Of a stretch of 64,000 nucleotides of DNA, positions 1 to 13,165 are shown piece after piece. A model generated the notes under the pieces. It made no database searches. It was given only the letters and a program-made list of their open reading frames with translations, and was not told where the DNA came from. Source of the DNA: Stercorarius parasiticus. Its lineage: Eukaryota > Chordata > Aves > Charadriiformes > Stercorariidae. Position numbers and translations under genes: made by a program. The DNA is taken from NCBI GenBank assembly GCA_013396915.1, contig VWZL01000203.1, positions 2,000,886 through 2,064,885 on the forward strand. The letters run 5' to 3'. Position 1 is the first letter of the stretch; every line of letters begins with the position of its first letter.

Positions 1-3000
1 CTGTTCCATTCAATGCTAAGTCTCCATTTATGACAATCTTTGACCTGAGAAGGCTCTGGGAACAACATTTTGGACTAAATGAAGTCAGTATATTTAGCCC
101 CTGTGACTGAAGTTTCATAGTCCAAACTTAAAGACTGCAAGGTACCTTTATGATTCTGTAGTCTGACTTATGCGAGCCATAAAATTTCATCAAGTGGTTC
201 CTCTACAGAGCTCATACCTTTTTTTAAGTTACATATATTTTGGAAAGCTTTTCAGGTAAAGACCTCAGGAGATACTGATTACATCACAGACCTGTATAAA
301 TTCTTCCAGTGGTTAATTAACCTCTCTGCAAAAAATAAAAAAATAAAATATAAAATAAATCTGTATATGTACATTGATTTTATCTTTTAGGTGTTTAATA
401 TCCATACACCTCCCTATGTTAGATTAAAATAATCCTGCACTGTTACGTACTGTTCACCCTCTAAACTTATCTTAACCTCCCTAATGCCACAAGGGTAATA
501 AACCCAAGGCCTTGCTTCAATTTTCTTTATTTCACTACCTATGGATAGATTACATTTGCTTTTTTACCCACTAGCAAATTACCCAGCTAGCCATTTGCTA
601 TGATCCGCTTTTCTAAATCAGTGTGTTATCAAAATTGTGCTTGATTTTTTGTATGGGCAAAGCTCAGTCTTGTTAGGTTTTTTAAGATTCTTACTTTTCA
701 CTCATACCACAAGCCAACAGGTCAAGGTATATGAGGTAAAAAGCATCCTTTTTTCCATTTTGTTTTTCTGGAAGAAAATAGTAACAACAATGGTAACACA
801 GGGCCCTTTCTAAACTACTGGGATATGCTAAGATTTTAAGCATGAATTTTCCAATTCTTCCCTACCCAAAAAGAAAACAGACTGGGGAGAGAGTAATACA
901 GATTGCCAGCAGAACTCCTCACCAGATACAGTCTGTTCTTAGCTCTTGATGAATTGAAAAACTTGTCATTCATTAGCATAAACTAAGCCCAGGAGCTTAT
1001 GGGCCAGCAGATGAGAATATCAATCAATTTAAAAATAAATATACAAGTGGCCATGTAAAGCTGAGAAATACCTCACCAAGAGACCTTTGTCTTCTTTAAC
1101 TGTCCAATTGCAGCTTGATAGATGCAAAGCTTAAAGTAGGAGACATGTTCCTGATGAAACCAGATAGGGAAAATATAGGGCAATCTAATCTCTTGCTACT
1201 AAATAAAGCTCAATACACCTACACGACTTAGAGACCGCATGCTTCTCAGGAAAATCAGGTAGCAATGTGTTCCTGGAAGTTTTATGTTGTAGTTACTTAA
1301 ATGGCTTAAGCCAGTCACTGATGCTGAAAAAGATAGTACTGAGCCGATGCAACTGAAAACATGCTTTGGTGCAATTATTTTCCTGTGGGACCTGTGAGCT
1401 GACTTGGCTGCTCCCTCAGCTGCACAAGTCCAGGCTATTGGCACAAGGGTTATAAGAGCAGCATAAGCAGGCCATGAAGAGGAGGCCATAAGCCTCCATA
1501 GAGGACAAATATAATCTCGCAAACAGAGGGAAGAGGACTCTGGAGTCTTACGCGGATAAGCCAAGAAAATCTGTCTTTCAAACTAGAAGGAACAGGAGTT
1601 GCGAGGAAGAAATGTCTTTCATGGACCCTTAAATTCCTTCTATTCTTTCAGATTGTTTACAAGTAAGGAAAGGAAATTATGTGAATGTTCACGGAGCAAG
1701 AAAATACTGCCTTAGTCAGTAGTCCAAGAGCTACAGAGAAAGTAAGCAAATTAGCTTTAAGCCTAATGCTATTCTCCTTGCTCTGAGTCCTTGCTGGATA
1801 TAAGATGAGTGCCTTTCTGTGATGTGTACAGGGCCTTTTTCAATTTCAGAAAGATTGAGTAGGAAGCTGCATTTTTGTACAGAGTAGAGAGAGGTGTATT
1901 CTGAGAGAAGATACTGAATATATATGAGCAACTGCTGTAGAAACCCCTGATAAATTGACCGGGGACTCTTTCACCACTTACGCTTTCTGTGGCCATCACC
2001 CTAAATAGATGCATTGTTTATTCCTGAATCAATTGCATTTCAGCTCCATTTCATTCTAATCAGATAGTCAATAACCCCTGGATAGTATTTAGTATTTGGC
2101 AGCTGGGAAACCACTAGCTCTCTATTTTTGTCTTCTTAATTGCTGTTTGGAAACTTGTATGTTTGGATTTCCATAGTACAGCTCTGCAGATATTTTTTTT
2201 CCCCCCTCCTCCTTTTGTTCTAACGCAGAATGCAATCGCCACATCAACTGCAGTAGAGAGGATTCATACAAAGGTTTTATTTTTTAATCTTCCTAGAATT
2301 TGTGTAAATTGTAAAATCTGCTACTCTGAAATCCTTTAACGTTTACTGTAACAAGAACAGAGCGGGACAAAGTACCACAGGGATCTAGGTCCTGCAAGCT
2401 ATCTTCTATGATGACAGAGAGCCATTTAGGAAGGATGGCTGTAAATTTATTTTGAGTGCTGCTGCTAGGCATGTGCATTGACAAATGGCAAAAGCTGAAA
2501 CTAGGGATGTTGAAGGAATGATCCGGTAAAACACAGTCTATGGGAAAAGCCAAAATTATTTCTCTCCAGATTTCAGCTCTTATGGTACACCTTTGGCTTT
2601 AATTCACAGAAAGGCCCTTCTTAAAGAATTAGGGACAACTTCTAATACCATTGCTCACATGAAGGGTGCTTACTCAAACAAGTAACCACAACGATGCTTG
2701 ATAGTCAACTCCTCTTATGCTGCCCCAGCAGCAGAGAAGTCTTAGAGAGCTGGTATCACTGAACAGATGGAGGCTGCATTCATGCAGGGAAATCCCTGCA
2801 GAGCACACAGCCAGTTCCCTGCTTTTGAGAGAAAAGGTAAGGGAAAGACTCCACAGAGAGCTGCCTACATCCCGGATTTGTAAGGCCAATGGCTACACAT
2901 CCACATAATGCCAGATACCTAAACAATATTTTCAAATCCTTATTAACCCTTCCCATAAAATGAAAACGTCCTGATTTTCATTTAAGGACCAGGCTGGTCA

Positions 3001-6000
3001 TCTCAGTGCAACCGAGTGGATTTCAGCAGAGTTATACCTCACTAACACAAGGGACAGGAGAATAAGCCCATGGGGACTGTTATTTTCCACAGAAAAGTTG
3101 AATGATATTCAATGGCCTACCCATTGGAGTAGGGAACTGGGCAGCCAAAGGCAAGTTGGAGCAGCAAAGAGATCAATGCTGAGAGGAAATTTCTGGTGTG
3201 GACCAGAGGTGGGGATCTTTCTTAGTCTCCTCCTGGGCCAGAAATTAGGGTTAGGGGTTGAGCAGAAGACAGAACCTAGCAAAGCAATAACTGCTCCAGG
3301 GGGATGGGCAGTTATGCACCTCAGCTGCCCAAGGTCTGCTCTCTCCATCCCAGGCAATTGTGTCTGCCCCTTTTACAACCAAGCCAAAGACAGACACTTA
3401 AATCTCCGTTCAGCTTAATGTTAAAGTCACACATGCTGCACAGCCTCTGAGAGGTGTCCATCTTTCCCCTCAGACCACCAGGAAGGCTTAATGCCTAAAT
3501 TTTATTGACAAGGGGGAAAGGGGAGAGGAGACTTGAAACTGATGAAAACCTTAGAGCAGAAATCAGTCCAAGACCCAGACTTTCACCATCATTTGGGACA
3601 CAGCAAGATTTTCGTTTACTTAGGAACAGTCTGGAAATCTGAACAGATGAAAAATTGTCACAGATCCCAGTCCAGCAGGGCAAATGTTCGGATACACAAA
3701 GTTAATGCATCCAGACACAGAATTCAGGGGCGCTTGCTTGCAGGGTCTGCATTATTATCATGAGGACAAGGGTGTCAACTGTCACTTCACAGTCAAGGCT
3801 GAGCACAGTTTTTCATGTTAACAGAGGTTCAGCATCTGTGCGCTGTACCCTGCCCCAAAGTGCAGCACTTACACTTGGAATTTAAACTCAATAGAGGCAG
3901 AGCCCAGCTGTCAAATTAATATCTTGCCTCAGCTTGTGTTGGAACATAAAACTCATCTAATTTCCTGTTACCACTCACTTAATAAATTTCAAAAGGCACT
4001 TGTAAAAAAAAAGTAATAACGAAGCCATCTAATCAGAGTGTACCCCAAAACAGAGTTATATCAGAAGAGATCACTGAAGGGGGAAACAAGACTAAGGACT
4101 CCACAAACAGCCATGAGCTCATCTCCCTGCCCTCCACACCAAAGCCATCCCTGCAGGGTGAAATTTCCCCACACCTTGGCCATTCCCACTGGATCTTGTT
4201 CCCCTCAGCATCCGGGCACAGTAGGCTGGGGTATACAGACTCCCTTCTGCAGCGATGACACAAGAGTTGCATATGAGCAATTCATATATTTGTACCACTT
4301 ATTACTCAGCAGCATGTGAGAGCCCTTTACCCCACCACTTCCCTCTCCATTTGGTATCACAGCCTCAGATCCCAGTGGAAGAACGGCACTAATGCTACCT
4401 CATTACACCTTCCTTGAAGTGCCACTGGTCCTGCGATGAAGTAATTATAATGACGTGCTCATTTTGCAGTTTTACAAACATCAGCTATAAAGTCTGTCAA
4501 CTTACTTCTGATCATAAAATGTCTGTCTTCATACAAGATAGCCAGTAAAACTTGGCGTCTGATGTTGCAAGACGAGTGCCTGTGAAAAAGAACGAACAGA
4601 CAGACAGAGGTGTTTTACTATCCCAACCCTTTCCCAGAGGTACCAATATCTTGCTTACATGCTGAAAGCTTGATTTTTATTTCCGGAGTTTGCCTGTTCA
4701 AGCACTTTTTTTTTTCTTTTTCTTCTTCCTTTGTGCAATATATATCCATAACATGTACATTGATGGAGATATTTACGTGCTCCTTTATTTAGCCGGCCTA
4801 AACAGCATGAAACAATCTATATTAGAAGACTAGATGTGTACTGGTATCTATTCCCCAGATACACTTAAACTTCATCGATTTCAATTTTAAATTAAGCTGT
4901 ATTTTCTTTGAAAGTAAAATTCTGGAGCTGTTTCAAAAAATTACTTTGGATATAATAAAAAAGCATCATCACATTAGGTGTTGCAGCTTAATCTTCATAC
5001 TGTCTAAAGCCCACCTGCCCACAGAGACTATATAGGAGTCTCTGAGTCGTTTTATTTTCTGGCAGATTTCACTAAATGGAGAACCTCCTCCAGGGCACAC
5101 ATTTAGAAATTGACTAAACACTTCCAATTTGAATTCTCATTTTTCAGCTGGGTGAATAATAGTCTAAATATGAACTTGCAGCTTGCAAAGAAGAATGCAG
5201 CAGTCTCCAAAATGTCACATGGAAGAAAAAAGTCCTTTTTAGACAGGACAGGAGTCCAGAGTCAGCTGTGGTGCATGAGTCGACCAATGGAGTGGGGAAG
5301 AGAGAGAGAATTTTCTAACAGTCCAGATGAAATGAAAGGTTGTTGAAGGCTCTTAACATCTGCAACGCAATCACATGAAGCAGTCAGATGGTTTGTTCAG
5401 TCTTTCCTAGAAGAGCTGTTTGTTCCACTACAAAGTATCTCAGAGTGGGGCCAAGATTTGTCTGAGGTATGGAAACAGATTGGCAGAACCTGCTCATCCC
5501 GTTATCCCTTGAGCTGTGCTTGCTCTGTCAGCATTCCTGGTATCTTATCTCCAGAGCTGTGTTGCTGTGGGCCCCTGAAATCGCATGTCCCCATCCACTA
5601 CCATTTTTCTCTAAAGAGAACAAAATGGAAATGACAAGTTCTGTTATCTCCATGGCTAAAGTCTACCCAGCAATGTGTTACATGTTGTTTTTAAACAGGA
5701 AAACAGAATCATCTGTACCTATTATATCCAGGCTTAAACCTGAGATGGACAAGCATGTCAGTGGTACAATTGGGCTAATAAAGTATCCCAAAGCCATGGT
5801 GTTGATTCACGTCTCTTGAGACGGGAGATTGGCCAGGAATGTTACAGCAACTTGTTCTTTCAATGAATTCTGGGTACTTCTTTAACTTTCATTTGCCAAA
5901 AATGCCTAACCTTGCATTTTCTTCTTGATATTTCCAACTGGATGAAATTAGGAAGAAGCTTGCTTCAAAACAAAGGAAACTTAAATTGAGTTTTAGGACT

Positions 6001-9000
6001 TTAGAAACACTTCAGAATTGCCTAGAGAAAGGGCCAAATCGCTGTTTATTGTGTCTCAAACTGTCTACATCTCCCTGTGGCAATTAATCTTAAAAGACAT
6101 GAATATTTCAAGTTACCAGGAGACATTGATCAATATGCAAAAGGCCAGACCAGCATTATCATTTGTCTGGCTAGAAATAAAGCTACAGACGTGAGGAACT
6201 TTCAGTCTTGTGCCTCCCTGCAGAGCACAGGTACAATCATCCTGCATCTCTCTGGGGTCTCATCCAACGCCAGAGCTCTGCCCTTCCTACTGGCCAACAG
6301 AGATGAACACTCAGGAGATGGTAAGCTACCCCAGTTCCTAGTAAGGCTGCCACCAGGCAAGGCAATCAATCAGATGTCCTTTCACATCTGTTCCCCTTTG
6401 CCTTCTACTCTGCCAGTCCACTTTCACTTGTGCAGAGTGGGCTTAAAACACTGCCAATCAACTTTGCTACATGCCCTGTACAAATATTGGCTTCCACCAT
6501 CAACAGCCCAACTTGACTGTGAAATGGACATGTAGTTTGCTGTAGAAAACAGACCGTCCTCACTTCACATGGACTGAGAGTCCAGCATTCTGCGCAAGTC
6601 CTAGACCTGCTTCATATGAGCATCTCTCCCTACACCACCCACCTGTTCTCACAGAGGAATGAAAGAGGGCTTATGGGTCAAACTGAGTTCCCAGAAAATT
6701 GTGCTGAATCAGCCCAAGAGGATATAACTGCTTTATGGTGCACAGAGTGCACATTAGTCACAAGGCATCTGGTTTGGGATACTTGGCAACTGAGAAGCTG
6801 AATATGGCGCTATTTCAGATGCACCACCTCTTTCTGATTCAGGTCACATCCTGTTTCTCTTTCTAGCCACGTGGTTATGGAAAAGATCATTTGTTTATTC
6901 CCATGGCTTCTACCAGGTAACACAAGGCAAGTCAAGCAACAGCCAAGGGCTGCAAGCTTCCATCGTCTTACAAGATGGTAAAAATAACGGCAAAGTTGTT
7001 ACAGCATGAGTCGATCTGGCATAATACATCACGGACAGCAGGTGTCTGAAATATGTGGCACAGTATCTAAAATGCATGATAATGTTATAAAATATAAAAG
7101 GATATTACAAAATTGTACAGTTTAAATGACAGATAAAATATATGATTTGACACACCATATATTTTCATCTTCCTTCTCTAAGAAAATTGTAATCTGAATG
7201 CATCACTTGTAAGAGGTAGTTGAAATACTCTGCTGAAGAGTCATACAGTCTAGGGACAACAAGGGGAGGGGAAGGGACAGGAAAAAAAAAACCAAAGGCA
7301 GGATTTTGGGTTCACAAGTGAGAAAGTTTTCTTGCAACAAACTAAGTTACTTCATTTTTTTCACTCCAATTAATGAGAGCTATATCTGGCCCATGTATCT
7401 TTCTAACTGTTTATCAGGTCCTTTGCACACTGTTGGTACAATATAGGAGTGCAGCTATTAAGAGCACAGGTAACTGCAGACTGCAGCTTTTGTGGCACAT
7501 GAGCACACAAAACTCAGAGAAGCCCAGGCTCTGGAGTACGAAGGACTAGAAGCATGGGAAGCTGCGTGGACTATGAACCCCATTTTGTTCTTGACCTCTC
7601 AGCTGATAGTATCTGACCAATAAACTAAACAAATAAATCATTAATATTTTAGTGTTTAGACCCTAAGCCTGAAAGTACTTGGGAAGCCACATCAGGAATA
7701 TCTGTTAGAGAATGTGAAAAGGGCTGGAAATCCAAAATCTTGTGTTTGCCAAAAGAAGAGCCACATCAGTACATACTCCAATAAATAAACCTTGTCACTT
7801 TTCAAAGATCTTTTAAAAGAACAAGTCTTCCATGATACAGCACTGAGAGGGATCTTGCTCTGTGCTGGAAACCCAGGCATACAGTTTGAAGAGGAGTTTG
7901 CATACAGTTAAAGGATTAGAAACACAGACAGTAAGAGACTGCAGTGTATCATTCTTAAACATTTTAAGTTTCTGCCTCCACTTCTATCCCACACTGAAGT
8001 GACAAGCCTCTGAAAAGAGTGGCAGGGTTCTGTGACACATTTAAGTCACCTAAAGTCTCAGAGGGGCATCAGACATGACAGCATAGTACCTCTGGGAAGC
8101 CAGAGCCATCACTTCAAGCAGTTTACTATTCTCTCAAAGCTTGATTGCAAAAATAAAACGAATGCGATAACGTTTCCAAAAATCTTTCTGAAAGAAATGC
8201 ATGAGGCATATCTGTGAACTCATGTAAGGTCACACCGAGTCCCTAAGACCCAGCCCAACCTGAAGGGCAGCACAGAGTTCCCTCATCCCAGAAACAGTGA
8301 GGGGATAAAACAATAGCTCAAAGGTACTAGTTACCTTCTCTGTTTACTGGTGCTTACATTGGTTACCTCCTCATTATATTGGCTTAGCTCTTCTGATAGA
8401 TGTCTTTAGGAGTCATACACTCTTCATCAAGCACCTACTCTGGGCAGTGCACAGGTGTTTGTCCTTCCTAAACACTGACTACACCTATGGGGACAAAAAG
8501 AAAAAGAAAGAGCTATTAAGACTTCCCTTTGGAGGCAAGACCATGATAATCACCCAACAGGATGCTGTGAGAGTGCACCGCCACCCCAAAAAACCATGGG
8601 TGATGAATGCCAGGTAAAGACAGAACCTACTCATCTGGGACCCAACCCAGCTAATGTGCAGTGAGGACAGTTCTATGGGATCACTCCCTCTGTCTGCCAC
8701 CACTAGAGAGCGAGACAGTTTTCATGGAGTGACCTACACCTTAGTTGCATTGAATCTTCTCTGGAGATCCTTCTATTTTACTTTGACTCTTGGGGGAGTT
8801 TTGGGCCAGGAAACTCCCAAAGGACATGCCTTGGATAAGTCCTTATAGTTAGGTGAAATGCCTCTTCACTGCACTTTTCTGTTTCAGAGGGCATCTGTCT
8901 TTGTTGAAATGTCTTTGTCTAATGGCTTAACTGTTACCATGGAAATAAAGTGTTACTTATTAACACTCATTAAGCACCTGCCTTCCTTTTTTCTACCATG

Positions 9001-10447
9001 GGTGAACAGGCAGAACACATTTTTTTCACACAGTTTTCAAAGGCTCAGGAGCAGAGAAGATCGATTTGATTCAAAAGTAAAGCTCTCTCTGGGAAGCACC
9101 AGCACAGCAAGAGTCAGGGGTTTCCCTACTGCATGCTGCAATAGTACATGTGTGAGTGTGTTTCCTGAGGTGCCAACATGCAACTTTGCTCCTCTGTTAT
9201 TTTCTTCTCCATTTATACCAAGGAGATACTTGTATCTTAATAATCTGGGTGTTGTGATAGAATTCAACATTTAGAACATGTTTTTTGGCTCCTTGTGAGG
9301 GGAGTGTAAGTGTTTGCATACCAAATGAGGAATTGTTGGCAAGGCTGCAAGAGAAAATGACCAGCAGAGCCTAAAAATGCAGTCAAGGCAGGGCAATAGA
9401 TGCAGCAGAAGTGACCCACAGAAGGCAAGGTTAGAAGCAGTAAAAACAGAGAAGGCAAAGGGTGCTTAGAAAAGGGAGGAAGAATAATATCTCTTCTAAG
9501 CACTTCCCCGTCCTTCCAGTGGAGAAGATTAGCTCCTAATGAGGGGATGGGGGAAGATCTTTGAGTGTGGCCATTCAAGGAAATTTATCCATTTATGTGT
9601 TTGATTGCCCTCATAGTTACAGTGTGAATCTTTATGGGTGCTTGCTTCCCAAGTACATACGAATCATCCCTATACTCACGCTACATAAACTGAACAGTGC
9701 CAAAAGAGATCCTAAATCCCAGGTTAGTTTTCCAGTTAAACATTACGTATGAAAATGTAGATGCCAGTTACAGGCAGTCATGTCAAAATGCAGGGCTCCT
9801 GTGTGACAACGATAATGCCTTTCCTTTCTTAAAAAAAATGCCCCTTAAAAAGATATTTTATTTCAGTTCCCCAATAAGCAGAAGGCTGATGGAAGCCAAA
9901 GAAAGCAACATGTCTTCTTGTGAGATGAGCTGGCAAGGTCTCAAACACAAGCACTTTGAGCTCTCGGCAGAGAGCAACCACTTTCTCTGCATTCTGCCAG
10001 GTGAGCTACAGCACAGGCTCGTAATACTGCAGAAACAGAGCATGGAGCCTGCTCCAGCATCCCCCTGTGCCCTCTCACTGCCCATGCAGTACTCAGACCC
10101 AGCCAGTCCCCAGGCCAGTCTCTGTTTTGGCAACAGGACTGGCAGAATGAGGTAACATTGACCTCTGCCTGGGCCAGCAGCTCACAGCTGAGCATCAGCC
10201 GTTTCAGCTCAACATGCATCACCATCTGCAGCGGGTTTCAGCATGGGCTGGTTAATAACATTATTGAGCCCATGTTTTCTTTCAAGCTCAGTCAAACCCG
10301 CAAGCATGACCTACTCCCACTGCCAGGTTCTTTTTATATCTAGGTTTTTAAAATTATTTTTATTTCCCCAGACCTTTCTTTTGTCATAGAAGGTAGACAC
10401 AGCACTTCGAGGCACATTCTGTTATTACAGCTAGGTCATACACACAC
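1..10447. other. Non-coding unique DNA, no gene seen
   Basis: No exon, RNA gene or interspersed repeat was recognised here. Open frames are at most about 150 codons, occur on both strands, lack any domain I know, and overlap one another, as expected by chance. Minor features are an A-rich patch near 330-360 and scattered short homopolymer runs. Unrecognised ancient repeats or conserved non-coding elements cannot be excluded by eye. Confidence 0.6.
329..360 (+). repeat. A-rich low-complexity patch
   Basis: About 30 bases made almost only of A with scattered T, in AAAAATAAAA-type units. There is no LINE or SINE body upstream that would make this the tail of a retroposon, so it is listed as simple low-complexity sequence. 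Confidence 0.7.
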
Positions 10448-10800
10448 ATGGACAGCCCTTACCTATTAATTCTCTGCTTGCCATGGCTTCTCTCATCCCA
10501 GCTCCACAGGACACTCCAACACTCACCCTTTGTAAGCAACCCCCACCTCCTACCTCCTTCCCTTACTGTCTCCACTCCTTACACTTTGCACCCTCTTCCT
10601 TCGCCCGTGAATGGTCTTTATGCGCACACAGCTCCCTTCCTACAGAACCCTTCATTCTGAGCTATCCTTCATACATTCTTCTTTCCTTAAAAAAAACCTG
10701 TTTTAATACACCCCTACTTTCTTCTGCTGATGTGCCTTTATTCTCCCCTCCACCCCTGCTGGATTCTCCAGTGTCCATTGACTTCCCTCAGCCTAGACAA
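10448..10800 (+). repeat. Pyrimidine-rich tract, C/T-biased on plus strand
   Basis: Roughly 350 bases strongly biased to C and T on the plus strand, with repeated CTCC, CACTCC and CCTTCC words. The bias keeps stop codons rare and explains the overlapping Ser/Pro/Leu-rich open frames of 70 to 118 codons, so these are not called as genes. It is not a clean microsatellite. It could be a degraded simple repeat or simply skewed sequence. Confidence 0.55.
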
Positions 10801-11903
10801 TTGTGTATGCTTCCCTTTATTTTTCGTTTTTGCTCTTAACATGAGTTGCTGGGGGCATGAGGGAGAAGAATCTGATACCTTCAGGAGGAAAACTGTGGGG
10901 AAAACAAGTCTTCCCAAGAGCATATACTTTGCTGTTCCTTACAGCTCTCTATGGGGAGTACTGCGAGGTGGAGGTGTCCTGCCTAGCAGGATGTCCAGCT
11001 ACCGGCAAGGCAGAGAGGTCTGGGGAGACACAGACTTGTTATGTTGCCATGCTCTGGCTAGCACTTCCGCTGCCTAAGGATAGATACTGAAACACAATGC
11101 TCTCCTGTGCCTTCCCAGCCAGCCTCGGCTGTGTTGTCTGGGGAAGACCTGCAGAGTGTGTAACACAGGCTAGCCCTTTGCGCTTTCTTCCTGCTTTTTT
11201 GTAGCTACCAATAATGACCTGGAAATTCCAGCAATGAGCAGTTAAGCCACAGGTTTCCCAAAGAAGAACTGAATGCCTTTCTCTCCATGTCTTTCATTAT
11301 AGCTATTCAGCACGGCAATTGTTAATATGGGGCAGGACAAACATGTTTGCTAAGCAGAGCAGGAGAAAAACATAGAAATATCCATAAAGCACACACAGCA
11401 GGCAGTTGGCTGGCAGGAGGGATATGAAGGAGATGGATATTTGCAGACAATACAAAAGTTATTGTGACAGCTGCAGATTGCAAGCCTTCTGTGGTAAACT
11501 CAGAGCCCAGCCGAGAGCTCAGGAAATGGAGAGGAAAGGAAAGCCTTAGAAGAACTCTGCCAGGCCCAAAATAATCCTCTACTGAAAGTGCTGCAGAATA
11601 TTTATGGTGCAGCTATAATGAGCTTAACAACACAGTGGATTAGTGGACATTGGCTTGCAGATACAGATAATTTCTACTTGCGCCCTGTTTCAGTCAAAGA
11701 ACAACACTGGAATAAGAGCAACATTTCCTTTTCCTGCCTCATAAGTCTTTCCTAATGGGAGGGCTGAACTTCCCCAGGTGTTGTGGTTTAACCCCAGCCA
11801 GCAACTGATCACCACACAGCCACTTGCTCACTCCCCAACACGGGATGGGGGAGAGAATCAGAAGAGTAAAAGTGAGAAAACTCATGGGTTGAGATAAAGA
11901 CAG

Positions 11904-11909
11904 TTTAAT
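11904..11909 (-). promoter_or_regulatory. Polyadenylation signal of LTR copy 1
   Basis: ATTAAA on the minus strand, about 130 bases inside the LTR's downstream end. The same hexamer lies at the equivalent place in copy 2, so it is conserved between two diverged copies. The role is inferred from motif and position. Confidence 0.6.
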
Positions 11910-12097
11910 AGGTAAAGCAAAAGCTGCGTGCACAAGCAAAGTAAAACAAGGAATTAACTCACCGCTTCCCATCGGCAGGCAGGTGTTCAGCCATCTCCAG
12001 AAATGCAAGGCTCCATCACACGTAATGGTTACTTGGGAATACAAATGCCATCACTCCAAATGTGTCATTTCTCCCCCGTCCTTCCTTCTTCCCCCAA

Positions 12098-12121
12098 CTT
12101 TACATGCTGAGCATGACATCA
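12098..12121 (-). promoter_or_regulatory. LTR copy 1 promoter block: TATA-like box and CRE-like site
   Basis: Read on the minus strand, TGATGTCA (12114-12121) is one base from the palindromic cyclic-AMP response element. It is followed ten bases later by TGTAAAG (12098-12104), a weak TATA-like box. The block is preserved in copy 2. Activity today is unknown. Confidence 0.5.
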
Positions 12122-12378
12122 CATGGTGTGGAATATCCTTTTGGTCAGTTGAGATCAGCTGTCCCAGCTGTGTCCCCTCCCAACTTCTTGTGCACCCCCA
12201 GCCTACTCACTGATGGGGCACTATGAGAAGCAGAAAAGGCCTTGACTCTGTGCAAGCACTGCTCAGCGGTAACAAAAACATCCCTGTATTATCAGCACTG
12301 TTTCCAGCAGAAACCCAAAACATAGCTCCGTCACAGCTATCGTGAAGAAAATGAACTCTATCACAGCCAAACACAGCA

Positions 12379-12584
12379 TATCACAGGAGGGACTTTCCCA
12401 TTCCACGTGTAAGCAGGGCACCGAGCAGAGAACTTCTAATGAAACCATTCCCAGCTGGGTCACAGCTGACAGTGGCTACCAACACAGAGGGTATTGCACA
12501 ACTCAGGGGATATGGGGCACAGAGACTTTGGGGATTGTTACTTTTTTCTTTATTTCAACTGTTAATTTTACAAATGTTGTGCGA
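12379..12584. other. Spacer between LTR copy 1 and CR1
   Basis: About 200 bases with no recognised repeat. There is no retroviral internal sequence and no primer-binding site beside the LTR end. It may be host flank, or an upstream part of the CR1 too diverged for me to recognise. Confidence 0.5.
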
Positions 12585-12774
12585 CTGCGTGACCAGCAGG
12601 TCGAGGGAGGTAATTCTGCCCCTTTTCTCCGCTCTCGTGAGACCCCACCTGGAGTACTGTGTCCTGCTCTGGGACCCTCAACATAAGAAAGACATGAACC
12701 TGTTGGATCGAGTCCAGAGGAGGGCCATGAAGATGATCAGAGGGCTGGAGCACCTCTCTATGAAGACAGTCTGA
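12580..12774 (+). pseudogene. Remnant of CR1 ORF2, reverse-transcriptase C-terminus
   Basis: The plus-strand open frame ending at the TGA at 12772-12774 carries the C-terminal end of CR1 ORF2. The segments [13 protein letters not shown] and [17 protein letters not shown] are characteristic of LINE reverse transcriptases of this clade, just after the polymerase domain. The frame is lost near 12756-12760: homology to the usual continuation resumes in another frame, implying a small deletion, and a stop follows at once. The endonuclease and polymerase core are absent through 5' truncation, so no active product is possible. Residues upstream of about 12580 in the same open frame are not CR1-like. 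Confidence 0.85.
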
Positions 12775-13165
12775 GAGAGTTGGTGTTGTTCAACCTGGAG
12801 AAGAGAAGGCTTCAGGGAGATCTTTATCAGCCTTCCAGTACCTCAAGGGGGCCTACAGAAAAGATGGGGAGGGACTTTTTACAAGGGTATGTAGTGATAG
12901 GACAAGGGGTAACGGTTTTAAACTGAAAGAGGGTAGATTTACATTAGCTATTAGGAAGAAATTCTTTACTGTGAGGGTGGTGAGGCACTGGAACAGGCTG
13001 CCCAGAGATGTTGTGGATGCCTCATCCCTGGAAGTGTTCAAGTCCAGGCTGGATGGGGCTCTGAGCAACCTGATTTAGTGGGAGGTGTCCCTGCCCATGG
13101 CAGGGGGGTTGGAACTAGATGATCTTTAAGGTCCCTTCCAACCCTAACCATTCTATGATTCTATG
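12585..13165 (+). mobile_element. CR1 LINE, 5'-truncated 3' end
   Basis: This is a 5'-truncated CR1 non-LTR retrotransposon holding the last part of ORF2, the 3' UTR and the terminal tail. Recognisable CR1 blocks run in order: GACCAGCAGGTCGAGGGAGG, the reverse-transcriptase C-terminal coding stretch, GGGAGGGACTTTTTACAAGG, GGAAGAAATTCTTTACTGTG, GGCTGGATGGGGCTCTGAGC, TAGTGGGAGGTGTCCCTGCC and CTAGATGATCTTTAAGGTCC, closing with CCATTCTATGATTCTATG at 13148-13165. Truncation from the 5' side is usual for CR1. The left boundary is approximate, because the sequence upstream of 12585 no longer matches CR1 as I know it. Confidence 0.95.

Larger units (their letters stand above)
11779..12378 (-). mobile_element. 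Solo LTR of an avian endogenous retrovirus, copy 1
   Basis: About 600 bp, starting TG at 11779 and ending CA at 12378, and alignable along its length with the element at 23031-23586. Shared blocks include GGTTTAACCCCAG at the left end, GAGAAAACTCATGG, GCAGGCAGGTGTTCAG and TACATGCTGAGCATGACATCA. A TATA-like box, a CRE-like motif and an ATTAAA polyadenylation signal fall in the order expected of an LTR only on the minus strand, so the element is transcribed leftwards. No gag, pol or env sequence lies beside it, which points to a solo LTR. The flanks (CCAGG left, TATCA right) do not form a target-site duplication, so this copy is old, rearranged or mis-bounded at one end. It has about 30 bases near 12240-12270 that copy 2 lacks. 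Confidence 0.88.

Noticed and set aside
11739..12044. Minus-strand 101-codon frame in LTR copy 1 and a similar one at 23253-23657 in copy 2
   Set aside because: They resemble each other because both are LTR DNA; LTRs of this kind do not encode protein and the frames are not conserved end to end.
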